Source of the DNA: Aquirufa beregesia
Lineage (GTDB): Bacteria; Bacteroidota; Bacteroidia; Cytophagales; Spirosomataceae
Assembly (NCBI RefSeq): GCF_011090385.1
Contig: NZ_SEWW01000001.1
Coordinates: forward strand, 62,001-126,000
Direction of reading: 5' to 3'
DNA: 64,000 nt
Of this stretch, positions 57,201-64,000 are shown piece by piece (the first letter of the stretch is position 1; each line of letters opens with the position of its first letter). The notes under the pieces were generated by a model. The model saw nothing but the letters and a program-made list of their open reading frames with translations, was not told the DNA's origin and did no database searches. A program made the translations under genes and the position numbers.

Positions 57201-57362
57201 ACCTGACCCCCACCCTCCATCAATGCCAATAATTTTACAACTCACTTCATTTCTAATAATATCGCATATGCTGTGAGTGATTTTGTGTTGCGATTTGCCT
57301 TCAAATAAATCTTCCCCGCATGGAGAGTTCGTTAGAAATCTTGGGTATTTTGAAGTCTTCAT
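54225..57362 (-). CDS. KAP-family P-loop NTPase, membrane-associated
   Basis: The 1045-residue protein carries Walker A in GIDGGWGSGKSNV (Lys55, Ser56). Two membrane helices lie near residues 128-148 and 160-185, inserted between Walker A and Walker B (KLILVFDNMDRLP, around 245). Membrane segments inside the P-loop domain and the D-N-x-D-R variant of the DDLDR motif define the KAP family, many of which lie in anti-phage loci. The remaining 600 or more residues are helical with no recognised domain. The gene is markedly AT-rich compared with its neighbours. It converges on mnmE with an 80-nt gap. Function is unproven; defence is plausible. Confidence 0.83.
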   Translation of the reverse strand: MKTSKYPRFLTNSPCGEDLFEGKSQHKITHSICDIIRNEVSCKIIGIDGGWGSGKSNVVSQVHNILTNENYHFFIYDAWGHQEDLHRRSFLEELTEDLTQDILKKDKWNTKLNQLLAKTRKTESKRMPRLSIGIIITGLAVLSNPIFKYLSEKAENAKCHYLISLIILSIPVLLILTLFICYFFLENEKSISRKLKNAFTKLFLEYQNKLEEETRYETISEDEPSVRKFRNWMKEISVDLGNKKLILVFDNMDRLPQRKVQELWSSIHVFFCEHSYENVKVIIPFDREHIKLAFVSQENEKHYGEDFINKTFNVVYRVSPPILSDWKKYFTDQWKLAFGEENSLIESNNVLQIFDLLNDEITPRKIIAFINEFVSIKQTIKNSIPNNYIAIFILGKPFLAKKPIDEIIKPTYLKGLTYLYNNDEELPKFISALFYQVDPEKAIQIVFTDRIKRALNENNSYELEKTSSIPEFYDILENVIIDVSNYENAILALDKLSTEKIGNAHKSNIIWNSLYRKIISKPNSLISEYQLILLSKVSDQKEYLSKLKNDLYDDPSFSTLNYFESLNKINVKFKGSLPVFSGLKPKLTSVQEFIAFISKAKNNYSKYNIKTDENNLNEYLIKLNILQLKDIDFLPYITSEYSLSKFTKNLEQLISSNAPRNEKEEMNILFTRYKEVSSEKPLEIKLENSTISTLFKQSTVEEDFYFELIAMRIAKLDNFESILNSPFKSVLESNDSELIQKIATRLENYIDFDDILLGLKQFNSSLLFTEIAKYLTVNDSKVSRADINTLIWNFKEICELGNINPRTLLIRLNGLDISFSDEINVVNVKEIVTPFFLEQSLLENIQIGNKCIETVKEYLNTLTKEQWKESLKNPDSYEIESSLIIDYKYSSNSFEAFKDFLNDISTGNTDELPNKDVIQNIIKKFVEQRKSLKATFNRVRDTICRLDSMNVALFKYFGEWLFDYSDLEKNTSSLRTIFITEVFENEDCLQIIFSNQEKMPAIISSAGEEAQDILEFIKEKLINNSSERFIDFAKCLGLEIDNMNN

Positions 57363-58172
57363 TTTAATATTTTATAAATCTATATTAAACACTAAAGAAG
57401 CTATAATTATATAGCATATCTAAATTGTTATATTTTCAAGTGAAAAAAATCGAATAAAAATTAAATTAGTTTACAATGTACTTTAAAAACTTGCTAAATC
57501 TTTTTTGAATTCTATAATAGTATAATATTTCTCAGATATAATTATATACAAACTACTTAGTTGTATGCAAAAAAGAGTGATTGAAAAGTTTTACTGAACC
57601 ATATTGGAACTTTAAGTTTTTATTATAAATATATTACCATGGCTGATTTAGTGAATACCTAATCCTAATTTAAGTATAGATGTTATACTTTAAAGTTTAT
57701 TGATTATGCATAATATATTTTATGTTTTAACCATTATAGTTCTTCTAAATGATAAAATAGGCTCAAAGAAATAGATGGATCTTGGTTTAATTATTGGAAA
57801 TAGAGGTAGCTATCTAATTGGTTCAAATTCTTAACCATTTCATTTCTGAAAGTAAGATCATATTAATATGGATTTATAAATTTACAGGTTTTGAAGGAAT
57901 CTATTACGATGAGTAATTTTGAACACACACAACCCATGAATTAATTTATTAGTTTCAATGATTAATTTTGAATTTTTAAATGGTAAGAAACTTCCTTTAG
58001 ATATTTTTATTTTAGTTGTTGCTTTTTTGTTGTATTTAAGGTTCAATAAATTGATTATGAGTTAGTTAATTTAATATAAATCGTGAAGTGATTTCATAAT
58101 AAATATTACCGCTGTTTGGTATATCTACACAAATTTTAATACTTGCAGATTAGTCTTAGGGTTCAAATTATT
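57363..58172. other. Very AT-rich 0.8-kb region without genes
   Basis: No open reading frame of useful length, RNA gene or known repeat was recognised between the divergent KAP and RhuM genes. The only structures noticed are two related palindromes containing TATAATTATATA, one within GCTATAATTATATAGC near 57400 and one near 57537. Base composition is more AT-rich than any other stretch in the window, which fits recently acquired DNA or decayed sequence, and it must contain the promoters of both flanking genes. Confidence 0.5.
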
Positions 58173-59210
58173 ATGCCAGAGAATATGCAAAGTAGCGATA
58201 TCATATTTTACACTACCCCAACAGGTCATGTGAATATTGAAGTGGTTTTTAATAACGAAACCTTTTGGCTTACCCAAAAAGCCATGGCGGAGTTATTTGG
58301 TGTCAAGGTACCAGCCATTAGTAAGCACTTAACTAACATTTATTCTGACGGAGAATTAACTTCATCTACCACTATTTCCAAAATGGAAACAGTCGTAAAT
58401 AGAGGTTTTAGGGGCGAAGTTTCTGAAAAACTGGATTTTTACAATTTAGATGCCATTATAGCCGTAGGCTACAGAGTAAATAGTTATCAGGCTACCCAAT
58501 TCCGCATTTGGGCTACCAAAACCCTTAAAGAGTTCATTATCAAAGGTTTTGTATTAGACGATGAACGTTTGAAACAAGGCAAGCGCTTTGGCAAAGATTA
58601 CTTTGATGAACTTTTAGAACGCATCAGAGAAATAAGGGCGAGTGAAAGACGCTTTTATCTTAAAATTACGGATATATACGAGCAGTGCAGCATTGATTAC
58701 AATAAGGAAGCTGAAATAACACAGCAATTTTTTAAAACTGTTCAAAATAAGTTGCACTGGGCAATTACTGGAAAAACAGCAGCCGAAATAATTGTACAAA
58801 GAGCTGATGCGAATAAACCCAACATGGGTCTTACCACCTGGAAAAATGCTCCCCACGGTAAAGTATTAAAGGGCGATATAGGCACTGCGAAAAATTATAT
58901 GCAGGAAAAGGAAATCAAAGAGTTGGAGCGCATTGTTACCATGTATTTAGACTTTGCGGAACTACAAGCCGAAAGGCAAATTCCAATGAAGATGGCAGAT
59001 TGGGTAAATAAGTTAGATGCTTTCTTACAGTTCAATGATTATCAAATACTAAAAGATGCTGGTACGGTAAGTCATGAAGTCGCCATGAAACTGGCAGAAC
59101 AGGTATACTCCAAATTCCGAGTAAACCAAGACCATCACTTTGTTAGTGATTTTGAAGTAGAAACAAAAAAAATATCTAGTATTTCTAAATCAAGCAAAAA
59201 GAAAAAGTAA
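58173..59210 (+). CDS. RhuM family protein
   Basis: The protein of about 345 residues matches the RhuM family named from Salmonella pathogenicity island 3: IFYTTPTGHVNIEVVFNNET, FWLTQKAMAELFGVKVPAIS (a helix-turn-helix-like segment), FRIWATKTLKEFIIKGFVLD and FYLKITDIYEQCSIDY. It ends in a lysine-rich tail. RhuM genes are common on mobile islands, often near restriction or defence genes, but the biochemical role is unknown. The ATG at 58173 is preferred to the first in-frame start at 58143, which adds atypical residues; 58185 is also possible. Codon use is closer to the host average than that of the KAP gene. Confidence 0.85.
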   Translation: MPENMQSSDIIFYTTPTGHVNIEVVFNNETFWLTQKAMAELFGVKVPAISKHLTNIYSDGELTSSTTISKMETVVNRGFRGEVSEKLDFYNLDAIIAVGYRVNSYQATQFRIWATKTLKEFIIKGFVLDDERLKQGKRFGKDYFDELLERIREIRASERRFYLKITDIYEQCSIDYNKEAEITQQFFKTVQNKLHWAITGKTAAEIIVQRADANKPNMGLTTWKNAPHGKVLKGDIGTAKNYMQEKEIKELERIVTMYLDFAELQAERQIPMKMADWVNKLDAFLQFNDYQILKDAGTVSHEVAMKLAEQVYSKFRVNQDHHFVSDFEVETKKISSISKSSKKKK

Positions 59211-59261
59211 TAGTATAATTTTAGCAAATAAATAAGACACTATTAAGTTCTAAGGCCAACC

Positions 59262-59696
59262 ATGTCAAAAATCAGCACCTACCTCAACTTCCCCGGAAAT
59301 GCAGAAGAAGCATTTCTGTTTTATCAATCGATTTTTAAAACGGAGTTTGTGAATGGAATTCAGCGATTTGCTGATATTGCAACAGAAAGTAATTTGCCTC
59401 CAATGTCTGATGCTGTTAAAAATATGATTTCGCATATTGAGCTGCCATTACTAAATAATCATATTTTAATGGCTAGTGATGCTCCTTCAGAGTTGGGATT
59501 TACAGTAACTACTGGAAACAACATGCACATTTGTGTGGAGCCTGAAAGTAAAGAAGAAGCTCAACGAATTTTTGATGGCTTGTCGGAAGGAGCGGCCATC
59601 ACCATGCCCATTCAAGATATGTTCTGGGGCGCCTATTATGGTACTTTAACCGATCAGTTTGGAATTAATTGGATGATTACATTTACGGCTAAATAG
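59262..59696 (+). CDS. PhnB-like VOC family protein
   Basis: The 144-residue protein opens STYLNFPGNAEEAFLFYQSIF and ends GAYYGTLTDQFGINWMITF, the hallmark of the PhnB/DUF1338-like branch of the vicinal oxygen chelate superfamily. ISHIELPLLNNHILMASDA and NNMHICVEPESKEEA complete the two beta-alpha-beta-beta-beta modules. Members include small metal-dependent lyases, dioxygenases and antibiotic-binding proteins; no specific role can be assigned. It marks the return to ordinary chromosomal sequence to the right of the KAP/RhuM block. Confidence 0.82.
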   Translation: MSKISTYLNFPGNAEEAFLFYQSIFKTEFVNGIQRFADIATESNLPPMSDAVKNMISHIELPLLNNHILMASDAPSELGFTVTTGNNMHICVEPESKEEAQRIFDGLSEGAAITMPIQDMFWGAYYGTLTDQFGINWMITFTAK

Positions 59697-59835
59697 TAAG
59701 AGTACAACATGTTGACTTTGATTTTTTTTATAAGGTTAACTGAGGTAACCAAGTCAGCAGGTATTTAGATCACGAGATGAAATTGATAGTTTTGGCGACA
59801 AATAATAACCTACATTACTCCTTTTAAATAGACAC

Positions 59836-60513
59836 ATGCAATTCATCACCATTCGATTTTTTCATATTAACGGATTAATCAATAAGTTAAAAGCTTTTGT
59901 TTTGACTGGAAAATTGTGGAATCAACCATGGGAGGCTTCGGGTTTACTATTTGCCAAACAATTAGGCACGGGAGCAGGAAAAGGCTTTTCTATTTGGCCA
60001 GATTGGGGAACTTATGCATTTTTAGGACTTTGGGAGAGAGAAGAAGATGCCCAATATTTTTTCGAACATGATAAACGATGGCTTGAATTTTCAGGTTTCT
60101 GTCAATCCATCTCTGGATGGGATGCCACACCATGGAAAGGACATGGTACTTGGAATAACTTACAACCTTTTGAATTTGAAGATACCAATGAGTCTTGGGA
60201 TGGCCCTGTGGCCGTAATCACTCGTGCTAGTATCCGTCGTTCTCAAGCCATCCGATTTTGGATGAATGTTCCTTCCTCCAGTCGGGGTATTGAAAATCAA
60301 GCAGGACTCATTTTTGCCAAAGGAGTAGGAGAGATTCCCTTATTGGAACAGGCTACTTTCAGTCTGTGGGAAAATGTTCAAGCTTTAGATGCCTTTGCTT
60401 ACCGTTCCAGATCTCATGCCCCCATGATTAAAAAAACGAGGCAGTATCAATGGTATACAGAGGAGATGTTTGTGCGGATGAAAACCAAAGAAATTATAAA
60501 TTATAAGTTATAA
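59836..60513 (+). CDS. Spheroidene monooxygenase (CrtA)-like protein
   Basis: The 225-residue protein resembles CrtA-type carotenoid monooxygenases, haem proteins that hydroxylate or oxidise carotenoids with O2. Conserved-looking segments are SGLLFAKQLGTGAGKGF, GTYAFLGLWEREEDAQYFF and PVAVITRASIRRSQAIRFW. No carotenoid biosynthesis gene is near, so a terminal pigment modification or an unrelated haem-linked role remain open. The last seven residues (EIINYKL) are encoded by an AT-rich inverted repeat, suggesting the original C-terminus was altered by it. Confidence 0.68.
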   Translation: MQFITIRFFHINGLINKLKAFVLTGKLWNQPWEASGLLFAKQLGTGAGKGFSIWPDWGTYAFLGLWEREEDAQYFFEHDKRWLEFSGFCQSISGWDATPWKGHGTWNNLQPFEFEDTNESWDGPVAVITRASIRRSQAIRFWMNVPSSSRGIENQAGLIFAKGVGEIPLLEQATFSLWENVQALDAFAYRSRSHAPMIKKTRQYQWYTEEMFVRMKTKEIINYKL

Positions 60514-60632
60514 TTTATAAATGAATTGTTATTCAGAATTGAATAGATATCCGTTACTTATCTACCATTTACAATTAAAAATTCACCATTAACATCTTAT
60601 AATCAATAATTTATAAATTATAACTTATAATT
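60499..60632. repeat. 134-nt element with perfect 24-nt terminal inverted repeats
   Basis: The 24 nt at 60499-60522 (ending TTATAATTTATAAAT) are the exact reverse complement of 60609-60632. They enclose about 86 nt of AT-rich, non-coding DNA. The stop codons of the two convergent genes (crtA-like, and glnB on the other strand) lie inside the arms. The 16-mer TTATAATTTATAAATG inside arm one recurs at 1089-1104. It may be a MITE-like insertion or a very large terminator hairpin. Confidence 0.7.
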
Positions 60633-60972
60633 ACCTTATTGCTTCCACCCCTCGAGTCCTAGTTCTGATGCGAATCGCATCTTGTACATCATAAATGAAT
60701 ATTTTCCCATCTCCAGTATTGCCTTCCGAGGCATTATCTAAAATGACGTCAATGCATTTTTCAAGATTTTCATCACTCACCACGCAAATGATCATCACTT
60801 TGGGAAGTAATATCAAAGATTTCTCCGTACCACGGTAAATTTCAGAATAGCCTTGTTGTAAACCTGCTCCACGCACTGGAACCACTGTCATACAAGGGAT
60901 GTTGGCATCTATAAGCCCTTTTTGAATGGCTTTTAATTTGGATGGCTTAACGATAGCTTCTACTTTTTTCAT
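60631..60972 (-). CDS. glnB: P-II family nitrogen regulator
   Basis: PII senses 2-oxoglutarate, ATP and ADP and controls AmtB and other nitrogen proteins. The 113-residue protein starts MKKVEAIVKPSKLKAIQKGL and has the T-loop tyrosine in SEIYRG and the Walker-like GDGKIFIYDVQDAIRIRT segment with B-loop residues. The distal T-loop (TEKSLILLPKV) differs from the common EYxVDFLPKV, so partner contacts may differ. It lies 18 nt downstream of amtB, the standard pairing, which points to the GlnK role. Its stop codon is inside a 24-nt inverted repeat arm. Confidence 0.92.
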   Translation of the reverse strand: MKKVEAIVKPSKLKAIQKGLIDANIPCMTVVPVRGAGLQQGYSEIYRGTEKSLILLPKVMIICVVSDENLEKCIDVILDNASEGNTGDGKIFIYDVQDAIRIRTRTRGVEAIR

Positions 60973-60990
60973 GTGTTTTTCCCTTTCAGC

Positions 60991-62232
60991 TTATTCAAAT
61001 GTGGTATATGATTCAACTCCAAACTCGACAGCATCAATACCTGCCGATTCCTCTTTGTAACTTAAACGGATACCGATGGTGCTCTTTAATACCTTAAATA
61101 TCGCAAATGTTGCGCCAAAGGAAAACAAACTGATAATTCCTACACCCATCAATTGAATTAGCAATTGCTCACTTTGACCTGTGGTAAATAAACCATTCTT
61201 TTCTGAAAAAAGGCCAACGGCTACTGTACCAAAAAAACCATTGATTCCATGTACCGCAATAGCACCCACTGGATCATCAATTTGCATTTTATCGATTAAT
61301 ACAACGGCCACATCCACCAATATACCAGCTATGAAACCGATTAGTAAAGCACTTTCTGGACTGACCACATTACAACCGGCTGTTACTGCAACCAATCCTG
61401 CCAAAACCCCATTGATGACCATGGTGATATCTACTTTTTTATAGCGTAAAAAGGTATACAGCATGGTCGAAATACCCCCCATTGCCGACGCTAAAAAGGT
61501 ATTGGTCGCTACGGAACCAATTAAATCCCATTTGCCTACCGCCGCTAGGGTAGATCCTGGGTTAAATCCAAACCATCCAAACCAAAGCAAAAAGGCTCCT
61601 ACGGCAGAAAGCGTTAAATTATGACCAGGAATGGCATTGATGCTACCATCCTCATTGTATTTTCCAATTCTAGGTCCCAAAACAATGGCTCCAGCCAAAG
61701 CGGCAAATCCACCCATGGCATGTACAGCTGCCGAACCTGCAAAATCATTAAATCCTTTTACAGCAAACCACCCTTGTGGGTTCCAAACCCAATGTGCCAC
61801 GACAGGATATAAAAACGCACAAAATATGGTTACATAAATAGCGTAAGCCCACATTTTCATTCTTTCAGCCACACCACCCGATACAATGGAAATAGCTGCA
61901 ATGGCAAATCCCATTTGAATAAACCAAAATAATTTATTGGAAATGGTGAGACCTAAACCTAAATCTCCTAAATTGATTCCGAAATCGAATAAACCTGTTC
62001 CGTAGGCAATACCAAATCCTACTACATAAAAGGCTATTCCGCCAAACATGATGTCAATCATGACTTTGGCAATGATACTAACTGCGTTTTTTGAACGGAC
62101 AAAGCCTGCTTCTAATAAAGCAAAGCCTCCTTCCATTTGAAAAATGAGCGCTCCACAAAGGGCCACCCAGACAGTATCAATAGCATGTGTAAGTTCGACT
62201 TGCTGAGCCGCAAGGGAAATGGTGTTGTTCAT
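60991..62232 (-). CDS. amtB: Ammonium transporter AmtB
   Basis: This 413-residue inner-membrane channel protein has eleven predicted helices. The N-terminus LCGALIFQMEGGFALLEAGFVRSKN is diagnostic, and the two pore histidines are in GSAAVHAMGGFAALAG and GAIAVHGINGFFGT. Conduction of NH4+/NH3 is regulated by the PII protein encoded just downstream. A roughly 120-nt AT-rich gap separates it from the divergent hexosaminidase gene; no sigma-54 motif was found there, so nitrogen control is not explained by the sequence. Confidence 0.95.
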   Translation of the reverse strand: MNNTISLAAQQVELTHAIDTVWVALCGALIFQMEGGFALLEAGFVRSKNAVSIIAKVMIDIMFGGIAFYVVGFGIAYGTGLFDFGINLGDLGLGLTISNKLFWFIQMGFAIAAISIVSGGVAERMKMWAYAIYVTIFCAFLYPVVAHWVWNPQGWFAVKGFNDFAGSAAVHAMGGFAALAGAIVLGPRIGKYNEDGSINAIPGHNLTLSAVGAFLLWFGWFGFNPGSTLAAVGKWDLIGSVATNTFLASAMGGISTMLYTFLRYKKVDITMVINGVLAGLVAVTAGCNVVSPESALLIGFIAGILVDVAVVLIDKMQIDDPVGAIAVHGINGFFGTVAVGLFSEKNGLFTTGQSEQLLIQLMGVGIISLFSFGATFAIFKVLKSTIGIRLSYKEESAGIDAVEFGVESYTTFE

Positions 62233-62354
62233 GGTTTTGTTTCTGTTTTTAACCTTATTTCTGTGAAATTATATTAAAATTTCCGAAATGACTTTATTTT
62301 TCAACCTTTAAAACAAAATAATTACATTTTTTACCTAAAATCTATTTGAAAACC

Positions 62355-64000
62355 ATGTTAAAATCTAAATTTATCGCATTTGCAGTTTTTTTACTGCAAA
62401 GCTTAAGTATGTCAATTACTGCTCAACAAGCACCCTTAATTCCTATACCCGTAAAGGCCGAATATCCCCAAGGATTTTATAGTTTACCCAGTCGAGTTAT
62501 CATAGCAGCTCCTAAATCTGAAGCCTTACAAGCAGCGGTAAAAAATTTGACGGATCGTTTAGAAAAAACGGCTATGCGCAAGGTTCAAATGCTTTGGGAT
62601 GCTAGTTCTCAGGCTGATTTAGCGCATATTCGTCTGGTATTATCTAAACAGTCCTTAGCAAATCTTGGAAATGAGGGGTATACCTTGAGCGTCAATGCCA
62701 AGGGAATAGTCATTACTGCCAATAAACCTGCAGGGCTATTTTATGGAATTCAGAGTTTATTGCAATTAATGCCCAAGGAAATAGAGTCCAAACAAACGGT
62801 AATTAAACAAACTTGGAAAGTTCCCTTTGCCCAAATAACGGATTATCCTCGTTTTGCTTGGAGGGGATTGATGCTCGATGTAGCTAGACACTTTTTCAAT
62901 AAAGACCAAGTGAAGCAGTTCATTGATGAAATGGTGGCTTATAAATACAATATCTTGCACTTTCACTTAACCGACGATGAAGGCTGGAGAGTGGAAATTA
63001 AATCTTTCCCAAATTTGACGAAAAAGGGTGCTTGGAATGTCCCTAAGGTGGGTCGATTTACAGAGTTTTCTAAGCCAGAACCCAATGAACCTCGTACACA
63101 AGGCGGATTTTTTACCAAAGAAGATATTCAAGATATCGTTGCCTATGCCAAAGATCGTTTTGTTAATGTCATGCCGGAAATAGATGTTCCAGGGCATTCC
63201 ATGGCGGCAATAGCATCCTATCCTGAACTTTCCTGTACTCCAGAAGCCGTAAATTATCAAGTGATATCGGGTGAACCTTTTATTGATTGGTCACATGGAC
63301 ATGCTGTAGCTTTGCAAGACAATACCTTATGTCCTGCCAATGAGAAAGTGTATACTTTCTTAGATAAAGTGTTTACGGAGGTTGCCGAAATGTTTCCTTT
63401 TGAATACATCCACATGGGAGGAGACGAATGTCCTAAAAATTATTGGGAAAAGAATCCACAGATATTAGCCATGATGCAAAAGGAGAATCTGAAAACTCCT
63501 CAAGAAGTTCAAGCCTTTTTTACCCGTCGATTGGAAAAAATCATTACTTCCAAAGGAAAGAAAATGATGGGTTGGGATGAGATTTTAGAAGGTGGGGGCT
63601 TACCAAAAAATACGGCTGTGATGTCTTGGAGAGGTATAGCTGGAGGTGTACAAGCCGCTAAAGATGGTCATGAAGTGGTGATGACCCCTAATAATCATGT
63701 GTATGTGGATTTGATGCAAGGGGATGCCGCTATCGAACCTCCTGTGTATGAAACAGTTCGCTTGCGTGATTCTTATGCCTTCAATCCTGTACCAGAGGGG
63801 GTAGATGCCAAACTAGTTAAGGGTGGTCAAGCTAATTTATGGTCAGAACAATTATTTACCTACCGTCATTTGCAGTATATGTTATTTCCTCGTGCCTGGG
63901 CGGTATCTGAAGCGTTGTGGTCACCGCAAGAAAACAGAAATTGGGATAATTTCGTGAGTCGAGTGGAGCATCATTTTGCTCGTTTTGATCAAGCAGAAAA
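62355..64000 (+). CDS. Beta-N-acetylhexosaminidase, GH20, C-terminus cut by window edge
   Basis: The reading from the ATG at 62355 is open to the right edge (548 residues). It has a signal peptide ending SMSITAQ, a GH20b domain, then the catalytic barrel: WRGLMLDVARHFF, HFHLTDDEGWRVEIK, EIDVPGHSMAA and HMGGDECPKNYW, where Asp-Glu is the catalytic pair, followed by MSWRGI and GGQANLWSEQ. It releases terminal GlcNAc or GalNAc from glycans, chitin oligomers or peptidoglycan fragments in the periplasm or at the surface. Most of the catalytic domain is inside the window. Confidence 0.93.
   Translation, partial: MLKSKFIAFAVFLLQSLSMSITAQQAPLIPIPVKAEYPQGFYSLPSRVIIAAPKSEALQAAVKNLTDRLEKTAMRKVQMLWDASSQADLAHIRLVLSKQSLANLGNEGYTLSVNAKGIVITANKPAGLFYGIQSLLQLMPKEIESKQTVIKQTWKVPFAQITDYPRFAWRGLMLDVARHFFNKDQVKQFIDEMVAYKYNILHFHLTDDEGWRVEIKSFPNLTKKGAWNVPKVGRFTEFSKPEPNEPRTQGGFFTKEDIQDIVAYAKDRFVNVMPEIDVPGHSMAAIASYPELSCTPEAVNYQVISGEPFIDWSHGHAVALQDNTLCPANEKVYTFLDKVFTEVAEMFPFEYIHMGGDECPKNYWEKNPQILAMMQKENLKTPQEVQAFFTRRLEKIITSKGKKMMGWDEILEGGGLPKNTAVMSWRGIAGGVQAAKDGHEVVMTPNNHVYVDLMQGDAAIEPPVYETVRLRDSYAFNPVPEGVDAKLVKGGQANLWSEQLFTYRHLQYMLFPRAWAVSEALWSPQENRNWDNFVSRVEHHFARFDQAE

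Noticed and set aside
54145-60000. Second copy of the mnmE 18-mer as a right attachment site
   Set aside because: No convincing match was found by eye; only short matches such as TATTGG occur, so island boundaries cannot be claimed.
1-64000. tRNA, rRNA genes or CRISPR arrays
   Set aside because: The gaps were read for cloverleaf-like patterns and regularly spaced repeats and none was seen; most gaps are too short.

Overview
The window looks like chromosome of a Bacteroidota bacterium, most likely from the order Cytophagales. The evidence is low GC content, TAnnTTTG-type -7 promoter elements, a one-protein hybrid two-component system (propeller, kinase, receiver and AraC domains), a DUF2723 membrane protein, a Porin_10-type putative porin, signal peptides ending in A-Q, and small-type PurL. 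Oxygen-dependent HemF and MenC fit an aerobe that makes menaquinone. Genus cannot be fixed from the sequence alone.

Layout. 1-10.5 kb: a cut ATP-grasp gene, an alkyltransferase (ogt), a PHP-domain PolX whose polymerase site looks dead, a LOG-family protein, rpiB, a polytopic membrane protein, rbfA, an FtsX/LolE-type permease, a dicarboxylate/glutamate symporter, an SRPBCC protein and two small exported proteins. 10.5-15 kb: a THUMP-like methyltransferase, then a three-gene molybdenum hydroxylase operon with its cofactor nucleotidyltransferase. 15-27.2 kb: housekeeping genes (purL, truA, radA, pheS, dnaJ-grpE, queG) plus an outer-membrane barrel protein and a large DUF2723 protein. 27.2-34.2 kb: a GntR-type repressor diverging from the hybrid two-component regulator, with repeated TTTAGGACAAA sites between them, followed by a secreted S1/P1-like zinc hydrolase and a phosphodiesterase. 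34.4-37.4 kb: an AraC regulator, a decayed acid phosphatase gene and mnmA. 37.4-46.3 kb: a TrpF-like barrel protein, PBP1A, hemF, a conserved unknown, menC, lpxK and a porin. 46.3-47.2 kb: two covarying REP-like hairpins next to a RAYT transposase. 47.2-54.1 kb: a Tat-exported GMC oxidoreductase pair, an AddB-like nuclease, an SCP2 protein and mnmE. 54.1-59.2 kb: an AT-rich accessory block (KAP P-loop NTPase and RhuM protein) directly behind the 3' end of mnmE. 59.2-64 kb: a VOC protein, a CrtA-like protein, glnB-amtB and a cut GH20 hexosaminidase.

The genome is compact: several convergent gene pairs overlap at their stop codons, and strong inverted-repeat terminators lie behind the DUF2723 gene, the phosphodiesterase and hemF. 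No rRNA, tRNA or CRISPR array was seen.

The best candidates for something unusual are the KAP/RhuM block at a known genomic-island integration site (the mnmE 3' end), the REP/RAYT pair, the operator cluster between the GntR and hybrid regulators, and two enzyme-family members that have lost canonical catalytic residues (PolX and TrpF-like).
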